Shown here: positions 1-10,178 of the stretch, piece by piece
Layout of the letters: each line of letters opens with the position of its first letter
Numbering within the stretch: position 1 is the stretch's first letter
Source of the DNA: Circinella minor
Lineage: Eukaryota; Mucoromycota; Mucoromycetes; Mucorales; Lichtheimiaceae
Direction: 5' to 3'
DNA length: 40,650 bases
Assembly (NCBI GenBank): GCA_016758965.1
Contig: JAEPRB010000312.1
Coordinates: forward strand, 1-40,650
Position numbers and translations under genes: made by a program
The notes under the pieces: generated by a model
Told to the model about the DNA's origin: nothing
Databases searched by the model: none
What the model saw: only the letters and a program-made list of their open reading frames with translations

Positions 1-273
1 GTATTGTACGTACTAGAGTAGCCTTTGTTGCTACGATGTACTGAGATTAAGCCCTTGTCATTGAATTTGCTCCTCTTTTTGAGGGCATATTCAAACCAAC
101 CGCTTTGGCTGATTATAATAAAAAAAAACTTGAAAATTTTTAATTCTTTTTGTTTTACCTAGATGGGTAAAATAGGTTTCATTATATGTTGAAAAAAAAA
201 AGATAAAGTGCCTTGACCAAACTTTAAGCGACTGTTTGGTTTAGAATGGTAGTGGGGCAGTTTTGATGTTGTT
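1..273. other. Intergenic, nothing recognised
   Basis: AT-rich sequence with short A and T runs and no convincing reading frame or RNA gene. It precedes the tRNA-like element at 274. Confidence 0.5.
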
Positions 274-350
274 GTTGGTTTAGCTTAAGTGGTAAAGCAT
301 TCGATTGATGATGGATCGGGGGTATAGTAGTTCGAATCTACTAGCTGACA
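274..350 (+). tRNA. tRNA-like sequence, possible degenerate tRNA-Ile(GAU)
   Basis: A cloverleaf can be drawn by eye. The 7-bp acceptor GTTGGTT (274-280) pairs with AGCTGAC (343-349) if G-U pairs are allowed. The D stem GCTT/AAGC encloses a loop containing GG. The T stem AGTAG/CTACT encloses the canonical 7-nt loop TTCGAAT (331-337). An anticodon loop TTGATGA (305-311) would read GAT. The anticodon stem has two mismatches and the variable loop is about 9 nt, so a 3-4 nt insertion or decay is likely. No T-run follows as a Pol III terminator. Nuclear fungal isoleucine tRNAs normally use AAT or TAT, so GAT would fit mitochondrial origin. It could instead be a tRNA-derived SINE head. It is probably not a functional nuclear tRNA gene. 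Confidence 0.4.
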
Positions 351-404
351 TGATATAGATATTTACAAGTGGGGTATCCACGATGGGCTAGTTATTCGAA
401 GCAA

Positions 405-606
405 GTTGGTGTGAAGTTGGTTTGAAGTTGGTTTGAAAGTTGGTCTGAAGTTGGACCTAAGTTGGACCTAGGTTGGACCCTAGTTGGTCTGAGGTTAGTC
501 TGAAGTTGGACCCTAAGTTGGACCTAAGTTGGACCTAGGTTGGACCCAAGTTGGTCTGAGGCTGGTCTAAGTTGGACCCCAAGTTGGTCTGAGGTCGACC
601 CTAAGG
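405..606 (+). repeat. Degenerate minisatellite, 11-12 bp unit
   Basis: A run of imperfect units of two kinds, AAGTTGGACCT and AAGTTGGTCTG, follow each other head to tail. A higher-order block of about 55 bp (GGACCT unit twice, a GGTTGGACCC unit, then a GGTCTG unit) appears twice, near 450-505 and 512-565. The array is strongly strand-asymmetric (G and T rich). Looser GTTGG/GGTCC motifs continue to about 830. Unit boundaries were read by eye. Confidence 0.75.
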
Positions 607-611
607 TAGTC

Positions 612-668
612 GCCGCGCTGTTTCGGGCAAAAGCATGCCGCAGTGTTTCGGGGTGCCGCGGTGTTTCG
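612..668 (+). repeat. Three GC-rich short direct repeats
   Basis: The motif GCCGCGSTGTTTCG or a close variant occurs at about 612-624, 637-650 and 655-668, directly after the minisatellite. The spacing is irregular (about 25 and 18 bp). GC content is far above the surrounding DNA. Function unknown. Confidence 0.6.
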
Positions 669-1500
669 ATGAATAGGTAGACGAACTTGGTTTTATATCT
701 CACGACCAACATGGTCTACGATGGTCCAAGTTGGTATGGAAGTGGGGACCCCATGGGTCTACCCTGGTACAAAATTTAAGACTAGGTTGGTTAGAAAGGT
801 TAAGACCAAATGGGTCCAAAAAGTTTGACCGGGACACATCACGTCACACTTTTTTCATAAAAATATTGGGTGATAGTATTAGCTTCTTTTTATTAATACA
901 TTATACATCCAAAAACTAGAATATTAATATAGTTGAACTTTGAAATTTTCTTTTTTGTAAGATAGTCTGTCTTTTAATTCCTATTTTTTTGCTTTTCATT
1001 TGCTCACTGTATTTTAAAGCTAATTGTCAGCTATTCCGATATAAAAATATTGGTTGTTGGAAATTAATATAAAAAAGTTGTCTACGGAAAGGATTTTTGT
1101 TTCAACCTATTGCTACTATGAAAATTGTAATGATTTTACCATCAATCGAAAGCCACTTTTCGTCTGCAGTTATATTTAAAGTTTTATGCAATAATATATT
1201 ATGTGTGTCCTTCCAGATCCATATTTGTGTTTTTTTTTTATCATAGTAAGAAGTCTTTTCCACAACTATGATATGCTATATCATCATTGGACATCGGATT
1301 CGTAATGAGTTTCACTCCGTAACTTCGGACTATACTTTTGTTCTTGATCGGCAACGTTGTTATATGAGAGAATGAAACATAAACTCAAAGGGATAGCAAT
1401 ATAACAGTTAATCTACAATATTTTGCTGAAGAACAATATTTTCAGCAAAAACTGCTGTGGTCGATTTTGTTAATGGTGCCGCCAATGATTGATTTCCAGG
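669..1500. other. Intergenic / decayed repeat DNA
   Basis: No intact reading frame. Traces of the GTTGG/GGTCC repeat reach about 830. The rest is AT-rich. The part near 1440-1500 may be decayed helicase sequence continuous with the pseudogene downstream, but I cannot read a convincing frame in it. Confidence 0.4.
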
Positions 1501-1518
1501 TTAAATGTCATGAATTTT

Positions 1519-2244
1519 ATGAGTGCAGATACAAATTCTATTGAAAAATATACCGATCAATATTTCTGCCGAGTTTTTAAACACATTGTCTATTGTACGT
1601 AGTTAATACACATATCTGTTAAAAAGAGAAGACAGCTTTCGTAATTTATGCGAACATTTGAAAGTGAATTTGCTGCGTTTCCGTTATATTAAATATTATA
1701 TGTTATCTATTCAGTATATCTACTTTTTTTTATATTTTGTTTAAATTTAATAGGATCACCCCATTGATTCCATCCAAAATTTAACCAGCCTGTTATCCTT
1801 GAATCCGGCAGAAGGTCTTTGTAAGGAAACGAAATTAATTTCCAAAAACCTGGATTCACACTTATAGGAGCCAGAATTATAACTAGAATGCATGCTGCTG
1901 GCAATCACGTTCATCTACCACGTATTAAACTTATCAGCTCTTCAAAATCTTCTGGGCTACCATGTGAAGTATCTCGAAAATAATTTCCACTTTATAAACT
2001 TGCTTTCTGTCTTAGTATAAATCAATCGCAAGGTCAACCATTAACACGTGTCAGTGTTTATGTTCCTGATCAAATGTTTTCGCATGATCAGTTATACGTT
2101 GCATTTTCACGCGTTACAGATTACAGAAATTTGTTTATAATGGCTGATTAGGATAAACAAGCTCATCGCCTTATTACAAAAAATGTCGCCTATCATGAAA
2201 TATTCTCTCCCTCTTCTCTTCCACCTTCTTCTTCATTTTCATAA
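1519..2244 (+). pseudogene. Decayed Pif1-like helicase C-terminus (Helitron type)
   Basis: Fragments in two frames follow the order seen at the C-terminus of Helitron RepHel/Pif1 helicases. Near 1519 there is MSADTNS, resembling the SAD motif. At 1790-1843 frame 2 gives LNPAEGLCKETKLIS, matching the conserved LNP.EGLCNGTRLI block. From 1864 frame 1 gives an IPRI-like segment, then LAFCLSINQSQGQPL and FSHDQLYVAFSRV, the NKSQGQTL and FSHGQLYVALSRV motifs of this family. A TAA stands where the family has Gln (…SRK-stop-FPLYKLAF), and TAG follows at 2149-2151. Frame 1 then continues with TKNVAYHEIF and stops at 2242-2244. At least one frameshift and two internal stops mean it is not functional. 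The ATPase domain and the Rep domain are not recognised upstream. Confidence 0.8.
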
Positions 2245-2714
2245 TAACTTCTTACACATTGAATCCGTTTATCTTAAACTATTAATGTTTCTTTCAACAA
2301 TAACCCTTACGTACTTCTATAAAAATTCGATAAGGTCAACCCACCTTTTATCAACTTTTATATATTATGTTTCTGTTTTATTAAATTCCAGAAATTTCTT
2401 GAACAACCTGTTAATGTGTCAGTAAATAATATTATACTCTCTGATCGATGAATAATAACCCACTACCTTTTGATTTTTTTTTATCTATCGAAGATGACAG
2501 TGATTATTATAAAATTAAAAGTACGTAATTGTCACCATTATTAATGCAGTAGTAAATTATGAGTTGCAGAGTTAATATTATTTAATTTTTTTGTTTTTTA
2601 TTTTTTATTTTAATACGTAAAATTCTATCATCTAATTACTATACTGATACAGTTTATTTTTTATTTGATTGGATCCACAAAACAATTATACAGTCTTGGG
2701 GGTCGTCGCTACCA

Positions 2715-2841
2715 GGCGCGAAGCGCCTTTTTGGGGGGTCAAGGGGGGGTTTTACCCCCCTTGCGACGTGGACCCGTTGAATGACACGAAGCGAAGCGAA
2801 GTGGCTCATTCAGTCGAGCGAAGCGAGACAGGGACCGCTAG
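2715..2841 (+). repeat. Hairpin cluster at putative Helitron 3' terminus
   Basis: Three inverted repeats precede the CTAG end. GGCGC-GAA-GCGCC lies at 2715-2727. CAAGGGGGG (2740-2748) pairs with CCCCCCTTG (2755-2763). TGAATGA (2778-2784) pairs with TCATTCA (2806-2812). Repeated GCGAA/GAAGCGA motifs fill 2786-2826. The local composition is GC-rich in an AT-rich region, supporting an inserted element. Confidence 0.65.
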
Positions 2842-3709
2842 TTATATACCTAAAAGAAATAAAGATTGTAATCACGGATGGGACAATCTCTGATCGAGTT
2901 TACTGCACCCTTAAGACATTATTATCTGAAAAACTTAATTATTGTCACAACCAAGAAGAACTATTATTGGTCAGTATCTTCATCTTGTAACAAAATGGTT
3001 AAGCTTTTTGAGTATCATGTGAGATGAAAGAGAGGTAATGTTTTTACAACATCGAGTCGGCTAGATCTACGGTGTACTTAATGTTTAAGCCAAGAATAAA
3101 GCCTCACAAGAAATTTATCTATGGTATTGCGCGCGGGTTTTACATCAAATGCCCGGATTGATTAAGCTTTTTTACAGACAGCTCTGACAAGTTGAGTACG
3201 ATTTATCTTGTTGGGGTCTCAAGTCATACCGTGTTCGAAGTAGCATTACATGTCATTCACTCGATGTACATAGTACATTAGGCGATTAGTTGTAGAAAAA
3301 TCTACTGATGAAATCCTATACAATTCATTATGTGTCAGCGAAAATATTGATACTGAAATACTTGGTGGTCTTCAATAAATCTTGTATCATACATGTATAT
3401 TACAATTTTTTTTCTCTTATTTTCTTTTTATTACGATGACAACTTTCGTCGTTATGTATACTAACATCGATTTCCATTGATAAAATAAAAAAAAGAATGG
3501 TTTTGCACATCTTATATAATCGAATCTATCAAAGTACTATTTTTCTTTATTTGATGTTACAATAGATGACCGATTTGGAATAAAACAATACAAATAACCT
3601 CCACACGTGAATGCCGGTTAAAAAAAAAAACTTTATCTCAGCATAAGAAAAGAACTGATTTTTTCAAAGACAACTATTTGCAAAACCAGGATATATAACA
3701 GGAAATATA
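2842..3709. other. Intergenic, no gene seen
   Basis: No sizable conserved reading frame. The sequence is AT-rich and probably includes the promoter of the Alba-domain gene that starts at 3710. The short open stretches covering the Helitron end show no family resemblance. Confidence 0.4.
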
Positions 3710-4685
3710 ATGTTGAATCCAAAGGCGAATGAATTCAAACCAGGTCAAATTGGTCCACCTTCGACTGAAACATCAAAACCAAAGCCTCAATTAGAAGAGG
3801 AGAAATCATTACAGCAGCAGCAGCGACAACAACAACAACAATTACATTCCAAGAAACGACCGCCTAAATCAAATAAGCCGCGGCAACAACATCAGCAAAA
3901 ACAACAAAAAAGTCATGGCAAATCAGATCGGCGATCAAGTTCAGATCACCACCAACCTAAAAAGTCTACCAAGTCAAAAAATCAACAAGTAACTAATGGT
4001 AGTGGCAGCGGACGCCGCCAGAAAGGAGGATCATCATCATCCACACATCCACAACAACAACAGCCAACATCATCTTCTTCAACTGCACAACAAGCTGATA
4101 ACGATAGTTTTGGACTATTAACAAAGTTTATAACGATTGAAGAAGCCATCGACCCAGTATTTCGTACTCGACCGACAGAAGATGGAAGTAAAAATTTGGA
4201 TGGTGGTAGTGGAAGTACTGGTGAAGCTTTAGGCAAATTAATTCACGGATATGAACGTTATATTGAATGGGTAAAAGAAATACCTCTTTTTTTTTCTTCT
4301 ATGTATCGGGAATGGGGTTATCAGTTAATCACTCAGCTAATCAACCAATACCATTCATTCACTAAAAAAAATACATGTAGATATCCCGATGTTTACGAGC
4401 ATTTGACACAATTACAGTAATTGGGATGGATTATGCTATTGCAGACGTGGTTTCTTTGGTAACGATATTACAACGTAGGAATATAGGTGAACATGAAGGT
4501 AATTAAATATAATTATATGTTACTAAGATACGCTTGCATAATGTCTTAATGCAGGAGAGTAAACTATTAACATGATTCCCTTGGGAATAAAAAAAAAAAT
4601 ATTAGAAGTAGAGACGTTTTCATTAGATCAAGGAAATAAAAGGTACACAAGTGGAATTCAAGTCAAGGTTCACTTGTGTGCCTAA
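3710..4685 (+). CDS. Alba-domain nucleic-acid-binding protein
   Basis: Three exons are proposed: 3710-4270, 4381-4498 and 4627-4685, giving 245 aa. Residues 1-130 are a disordered, basic Q/K/S/P-rich tail. Residues about 174-245 look like an Alba fold: LGKLIHGYERYIEW resembles the IGKKPVMNYV strand-helix start, GMDYAIADVVSLVTILQRR matches the G.AI..AV...EILKRR signature, and RYTSGIQVKV matches the last strand (R.S.IEI). Alba superfamily proteins include the RNase P/MRP subunits Rpp20/Pop7 and Rpp25/Pop6 and general RNA- or DNA-binding proteins; which subgroup applies is not settled. The introns have GTAAAA…ATGTAG and GTAATT…CATTAG boundaries. The second junction is the least certain: without it the frame stops at 4506, and one expected beta strand appears short or missing. 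A cDNA would decide. Confidence 0.6.
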
Positions 4686-4870
4686 ATTGGAATATTTCCT
4701 TTTGCAAATTTCCTTCTTGGCAATATTTTTCTTTTTTATTTTCTTTTTGCTTCTCTCCTTTCCCTTATATTAATATAATATTATATATTACAACTAGCGA
4801 CTTATTTAAAACGTAAATAGTTTAAAAAAAAATAGGCGGGTCTATTCACTTTTCTTATACTTTCATTCCA

Positions 4871-7800
4871 ATGTCCGTTTATACTGCATTAACTCATTTT
4901 ATACCAAATTCAAGAAATAATAATAATAACATATATTCTTCTTCTTCTTCTACTTCATTAAACGATGCTACTGAAATGACACAGATCATAGACATTGATA
5001 GCATAATAGCTACTTCAGACGCTCGAAACCATATACGCTCCTTAACATCACTTGTTGAAGACGACGACGACGACGATAACACCAGTATAAGTAGTGACAG
5101 TACTGAATACCCACCTGCTACTACTACCACAATTGCCATGGGTAAAGATTATTATAAAGACGAGGTAGAAGACGATGGTGTATATTATGCACCCAATCAA
5201 CAAGACGAAGCACGTCAACGTCTTGTTCAAGGAAACGATCTTGAAAATGCGTCAGACGATGGTACGAGTATCGCTAGTCTAGAGCATGGAAAGGTAAGGA
5301 GCCTTTTATGTTACATATTATACAAAATACTTGTGTATATAGGTCGTTAATTAAAAAGGGGAGAAAATAAGGGGGGTAGAAAAAAAAAGGGCCTTGTCAA
5401 TTATCATGAAGGATGATGTAGATGATACTGATGTATGTTTAAATGCATATCCACCTAGCGTAAAGGAAATGAGAAATGGATATGTGCTGTACTAGTTGGA
5501 TTGTTATTAGTTGTTGGCATTTTTTGGGGTTTAAGTTTTGCTGGTTCAGGTGAAGGTAAAAAATTAGCCTATATCTATTTCGTCTCAAAAAATGACACGA
5601 CATACTAGCGAGTTCTCAACATTGACTGTATATTCAAATATTGCTGGACAATTCTAGATGACGAAGCAGACCATAATATAGGACCAAAGCACATTGATTT
5701 CGATGATCTTTATAATTCATCATTTATTCCCAAACGACCTCATTTAGAATGGGTGAAAAATGGTATCTACATAATAGATGTTTATAATCATGATTAACTT
5801 CAAAGCTTTTGATTTTTTACTAATGGTTAAGATATATTCATTTTTATCAGACCCACGTGACGGTGTATTCACTTTTACAGATCCAAGAACAAATGATATT
5901 TTGATTGAATCTGTTGAAGATGGAGGAACCAAAGTTTTGGTGAAAACTTCGGATTTGGTATATAATATATTTATTTATTATAATTATCATTTGAAAAAAA
6001 AATTAATATGTTGTGTTTTGTAGCTTGTAAATGATGGTATTTTGGCTGTATCATCATTTGAGATCTCGGCGGATTTTGAGTATATTATGCTTTGGACAAA
6101 TGTCACACAACAATGGCGATATTCAACACGATCCAACATTTATGTATATAAAGTTGCCGATAAATCATTAAGTCCATTAACAAATGAATCCACAGTAGAT
6201 GCAGAAGATCCAAAATTATCATATGCAACATGGAGTCCAACGGGCCATCAAGTGGTATGTATTATGCATATGTATAAACTCGGTGCGTTTTTTTTCTATA
6301 TACATGTACATATTCACTCTGAAAAAAAAAACCTTCGCCCTTTTTAGTTATTCGTAATGGAAAATGATTTATATGTATCCGATCTTGATAAAATTCGCCA
6401 AATAACCTTTGATGGATCAGCTACTGTCTTTAATGGTGTTCCTGATTGGGTATATGAAGAAGAAGTATTTGGTAAAGATTATACTGTTTGGTGGTCCCCT
6501 GATTCAACCCACATTGCATATTTACGATTTAACGAAACCGCCGTTCCTGAATATCATATGCCTTTATATACCTCCAGCAATTCCAGCTATCCAGACGAAA
6601 TGAGCATTAAATATCCAAAGGTATAGTGATGAATAACTAATTAATTATATAACGTATTCATCTTCTTCCCTCCCTCTCATCTCTTTATTTATTATGTAAA
6701 TGTCTAATAATAATGATGATGATGATGATAATTAGGCTGGATCACCTAATCCTTTAGTTTCACTTCATTTACATTCATTACTCGACGACTCTTCCGTTAT
6801 GATCACCAAAAACGCCACCTCCATAAACTCAACAATTCAAGCTGTCGACGATTATGAAGATTTTGAAGACGAAGACCGCTTAATTGTTGATGTGTTATGG
6901 GCAACTGATGACCATAGCCATCTTTTATTTAAACAAACAAATCGTGTTCAAGATCATGAAATTACTATTCTAGTAACAATTGGAAAGTCACTTCCTGATT
7001 CCAAAGTGGAACTTGCTCGCCGTTATGAACCAACAGATGGTGGTTGGATCGATGTTGCTCAATCTATGGTCTATGTTCCAGGTACCCAAACTGAAACGGC
7101 TCTTGTAAAATATATGGATATTGCAGATGATGGTAAAGGATACATGCATTTAGCGATCTTTGCTGTTGGAGATGGAAAACAGCATGCACCCGCATGGCTG
7201 ACTTCTGGCGAATGGGAAGTTCTTACTGAATCAGTTGTTATGGATACAGAACGCAAGTTACTGTAAGTGATACAATCGTTCTTACATCACCATACATACA
7301 AATACTTTTTATGCCTCATCTGTTAACATTAATATTATGATAGACATTTTGTATCTACAGAACGATCACCTTTAGAACGTCATTTATATACCATTTCATT
7401 CAGCAGTGACGACCCGGCATCTACCAAACAGTGTCTTACATGCCCTGAAGATCCAGAAGTACATGGATATTATAGAGCCGCATTCTCACCAAAATCCGGT
7501 TATTACGTCCTTAGCTATGAAGGTCCCGACATTCCTACTACAGTTGTTAAAAGCGTGGATAATAGCACCTTTGAATTAGTTTTAGAAAATAACGATGCTT
7601 TGCGTACTTTATTGAGTGGCTATGAATTACCGAAACCCCGTATGGTTAATGTTAAAAGTGGTGGTATTGGTAAATATATATTTATATATATATCTTCATA
7701 AGAATGTTTACATGATGAATACCAAACGAAATGGATATATAACATTTACTTGAATCTATTAGATATGAATGCTATTGAACTTCTACCACCCAATTTCAAC

Positions 7801-8853
7801 CCCCAAGAAAAATACCCAGTCTTGTTCCATGTATATGGTGGACCTGGATCTCAACTTGTTTCATATAAATTTGAGCTTGAATGGCATACTTTCCTTGCAA
7901 GTAAATTACGTTATATTATTGTTACTGTAAGCCTCTATTTACTACATTCAAAAAAATACCATTTTATACGTTTTTAAGTATGCTTATAATATATATATCC
8001 GTGTAGGTTGATGGTCGTGGTACAGGCTTCCGTGGTCGTGAATACAGAACATGTGTACGCAAACGTTTAGGTGAATTAGAAGTAATTGATCAAGTAAACG
8101 CAGCAAAACATTGGGCCCAGCGGGAATATGTTGATCCTTCCCGTATTGCAATTTGGGGTTGGTCTTATGGTGGTTATATGGCTTCCAAAATAATTGAATC
8201 TAATGATGGTGTATTCTCTACTGGTATGGCTGTAGCACCTGTTACAGATTGGCGTTACTATGGTAAATTTCTCTTTGTAAAAATAACAAAAAGTTCAAGT
8301 GAATAATAATAGATTAACAATATTGTATTTTCTTTTATCCAGATTCTATCTATACTGAGCGATACATGCTGACTCCTCAAATGAATCCTGATGGTTATGA
8401 ACATAGTGCAGTAAGCAATATGACTGGCTTTAACAATGCTAAATATTTACTTGCTCACGGAACTGGTGATGATAATGGTAATAACTAAACAGACCCCATT
8501 TATGTTACTTTACTTACTCACACATTATATATATACATTTATAGTTCATTTCCAACATTCTGCAGTGTTAGTTGACAAGTTGACACTTGCTGGTGTACAT
8601 GATTACAGAGTACAATTTTACCCTGATAGTAACCATAGAATCAGTTACCACAAAGCTAATCCAAGTATTTATTATTTATTAACTGAGTATTTATGGCAAA
8701 GGTAAGTAATTTGGTTTACGGCTTGTTGATGTTATATGGATCTAACGATGTTTATATGCGTCAATTTTTTTTACTAGCTTTGGTGGACGAGAATATATGC
8801 ATGTAAGAACAGAGATGCATGGACGATTTTCGGGACCGATTCACGACCACTAA
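4871..8853 (+). CDS. Dipeptidyl aminopeptidase, type II membrane serine protease (STE13/DAP2/DPP4 family)
   Basis: Thirteen exons: 4871-5293, 5459-5555, 5658-5762, 5851-5957, 6024-6254, 6348-6620, 6736-7262, 7344-7669, 7763-7926, 8007-8262, 8343-8477, 8545-8701 and 8778-8853. Together they encode about 958 aa, and every junction keeps frame. The acidic, S/N-rich cytosolic tail (1-147) is followed by a single membrane anchor (about 148-170, [18 protein letters not shown]). Next come the DPP4 beta-propeller, with the substrate-amine-binding WVYEEEVF (Glu358-360), and the alpha/beta-hydrolase domain. The catalytic triad is visible: Ser804 in GWSYGGY, Asp879 in HGTGDDN, His912 in DSNHR. The family removes N-terminal X-Pro/X-Ala dipeptides in the Golgi (STE13) or vacuole (DAP2). 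Which compartment applies here cannot be told. Length is typical plus a somewhat long cytosolic tail. Confidence 0.95.
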
Positions 8854-9498
8854 ATTTTATTACTATCCCCCTTACGCTCATTTTTTCCGAGTTACCCTTC
8901 AAAAAATAAAAAATAAAAATAAGCAAGTATATCATATAAAAAAGCTATAATAATTGACCTTTTTCATTTACATAGCATAATAATTGATGCATATTTTATA
9001 AAATTTAAATATTAAACAATATACATAATTTTTTTCTTGTTGTTGCTATTCATGGGAATCAGAAGGATACATTTTTAAATAATCACTCTACAAACGTTTA
9101 TTGTACATAATCACATCTATTACATAATAACGAAAATATATCATAGTCTTCTTATATATACATACGATATATGTAATAGATAATACCAACAAAATTCCGC
9201 CTACAGCTCGTAGTAATTAAGATATAGAGATCTGGCTGTATTATAATGCTACTGCTACTAGTACTGTCACTACTAAATTGAATTTTTTTGATATTAACTT
9301 CATCTCAGAAAAATAACTTGATATAGGGGGACTATCATAATTATCTAAATAGCGGCTTTCCGGGGCACTAAGTGACCGTTTTTTTTCTTGTCCGGTGGTC
9401 GCGGGTACCAGATTTCGCAGGGTGGCAATAAATACCGTTTTACTTTTCATAGAAACCAAGCAAAACCCCCACTCTTTTCATAAAATAGACAAATCATA
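8854..9498. other. 3' region of the peptidase gene and promoter of the ACP gene
   Basis: AT-rich, no coding signal. The last 150 bp before 9499 are less AT-rich and likely hold the core promoter and 5' leader of the acyl carrier protein gene. No specific site was recognised. Confidence 0.4.
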
Positions 9499-9976
9499 AT
9501 GTTCCGTCCTACTGTCCTCTTCAACGCTGCTTCTCGCGTCGCTGCCGTCCGTGCTCCAGTTTCCCGCACTGTTGCTCCTGCCGTTTTCACTCGTTTGTAC
9601 TCTGCTGGCCATGCTTCCGTTGAATCGCGTGTTTTGGACATTTTGAGAGGTTTCGACAAGATCGATGAAAGCAAGGTACAGTTTCATTCTCAAATATAAA
9701 CTCTTAACACCAGTTATAAATTATAAAACAAAAATTCCAACTCTACAGAACATGCATAAACATATATATTAATTTAAAACACTTTTTTTTTTCATTTAGG
9801 TCTCTTTGGACGCTCACTTTGTTAACGATCTTGGTTTAGACAGTTTGGATACTGTTGAAGTTATCATGGCTGTCGAAGAAGAATTCTCGGTTGAAATTAC
9901 TGACAAGGATGCCGATGACATCAAGACCGCACAACAAGCTGTTGAATATATTAGCAAGCGTGCTGACGCTCACTAA
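9499..9976 (+). CDS. ACP1: Mitochondrial acyl carrier protein
   Basis: Two exons, 9499-9675 and 9800-9976, encode about 117 aa. The Arg-rich, acid-poor N-terminus ([20 protein letters not shown]) is a mitochondrial presequence. The carrier domain holds the 4'-phosphopantetheine site, Ser74 in [11 protein letters not shown], followed by VEEEFSVEI and DADDIKT. The protein carries acyl chains in mitochondrial type II fatty acid and lipoate synthesis. The same protein is the NDUFAB1 subunit of complex I and a partner of LYR proteins in Fe-S cluster assembly. The intron runs from GTACAG to TTTAG. The gene converges with HGH1, leaving only about 200 bp between stop codons. Confidence 0.96.
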
Positions 9977-10178
9977 GACCAAAAAAAATCCCTTATTCTA
10001 TCTCAAGCAACAACAAAAAATTACATTCTTCAATCAATCCCCCAAGGGAAAACAATATATAAACAACTATCTTTGTTTTTTTTAACTTTCCTTTTTTTTG
10101 CATATATAAACTTTTTAATACAATTTTTTTGTTTTATACAACACGTATGGCACATGTTTCTATCTTATAATAACTTTT

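Larger units (their letters stand above)
1500..2841 (+). mobile_element. Degenerate Helitron, 3' part
   Basis: The helicase remnant and a Helitron-like 3' end lie on the same strand in the right order. The 3' end has a hairpin cluster followed by GACCGCTAG at 2833-2841 with T at 2842, as expected for CTRR termini inserted at an A|T site. The 5' boundary (TC) was not identified, so the start given here is only where recognisable sequence begins. The element is decayed. Confidence 0.6.

Noticed and set aside
405..606. CRISPR-like repeat array
   Set aside because: Units are 11-12 bp, contiguous and degenerate with no spacers, in eukaryotic DNA.
2669..2893. Open frame across the Helitron terminus
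   Set aside because: Overlaps the hairpins and the CTAG end; explained as terminal repeat sequence, not a gene.
4271..4420. Continuation of the Alba gene frame to the stop at 4420
   Set aside because: This stretch carries a donor, a branch-like ACTAA and an acceptor; removing it restores the Alba domain.
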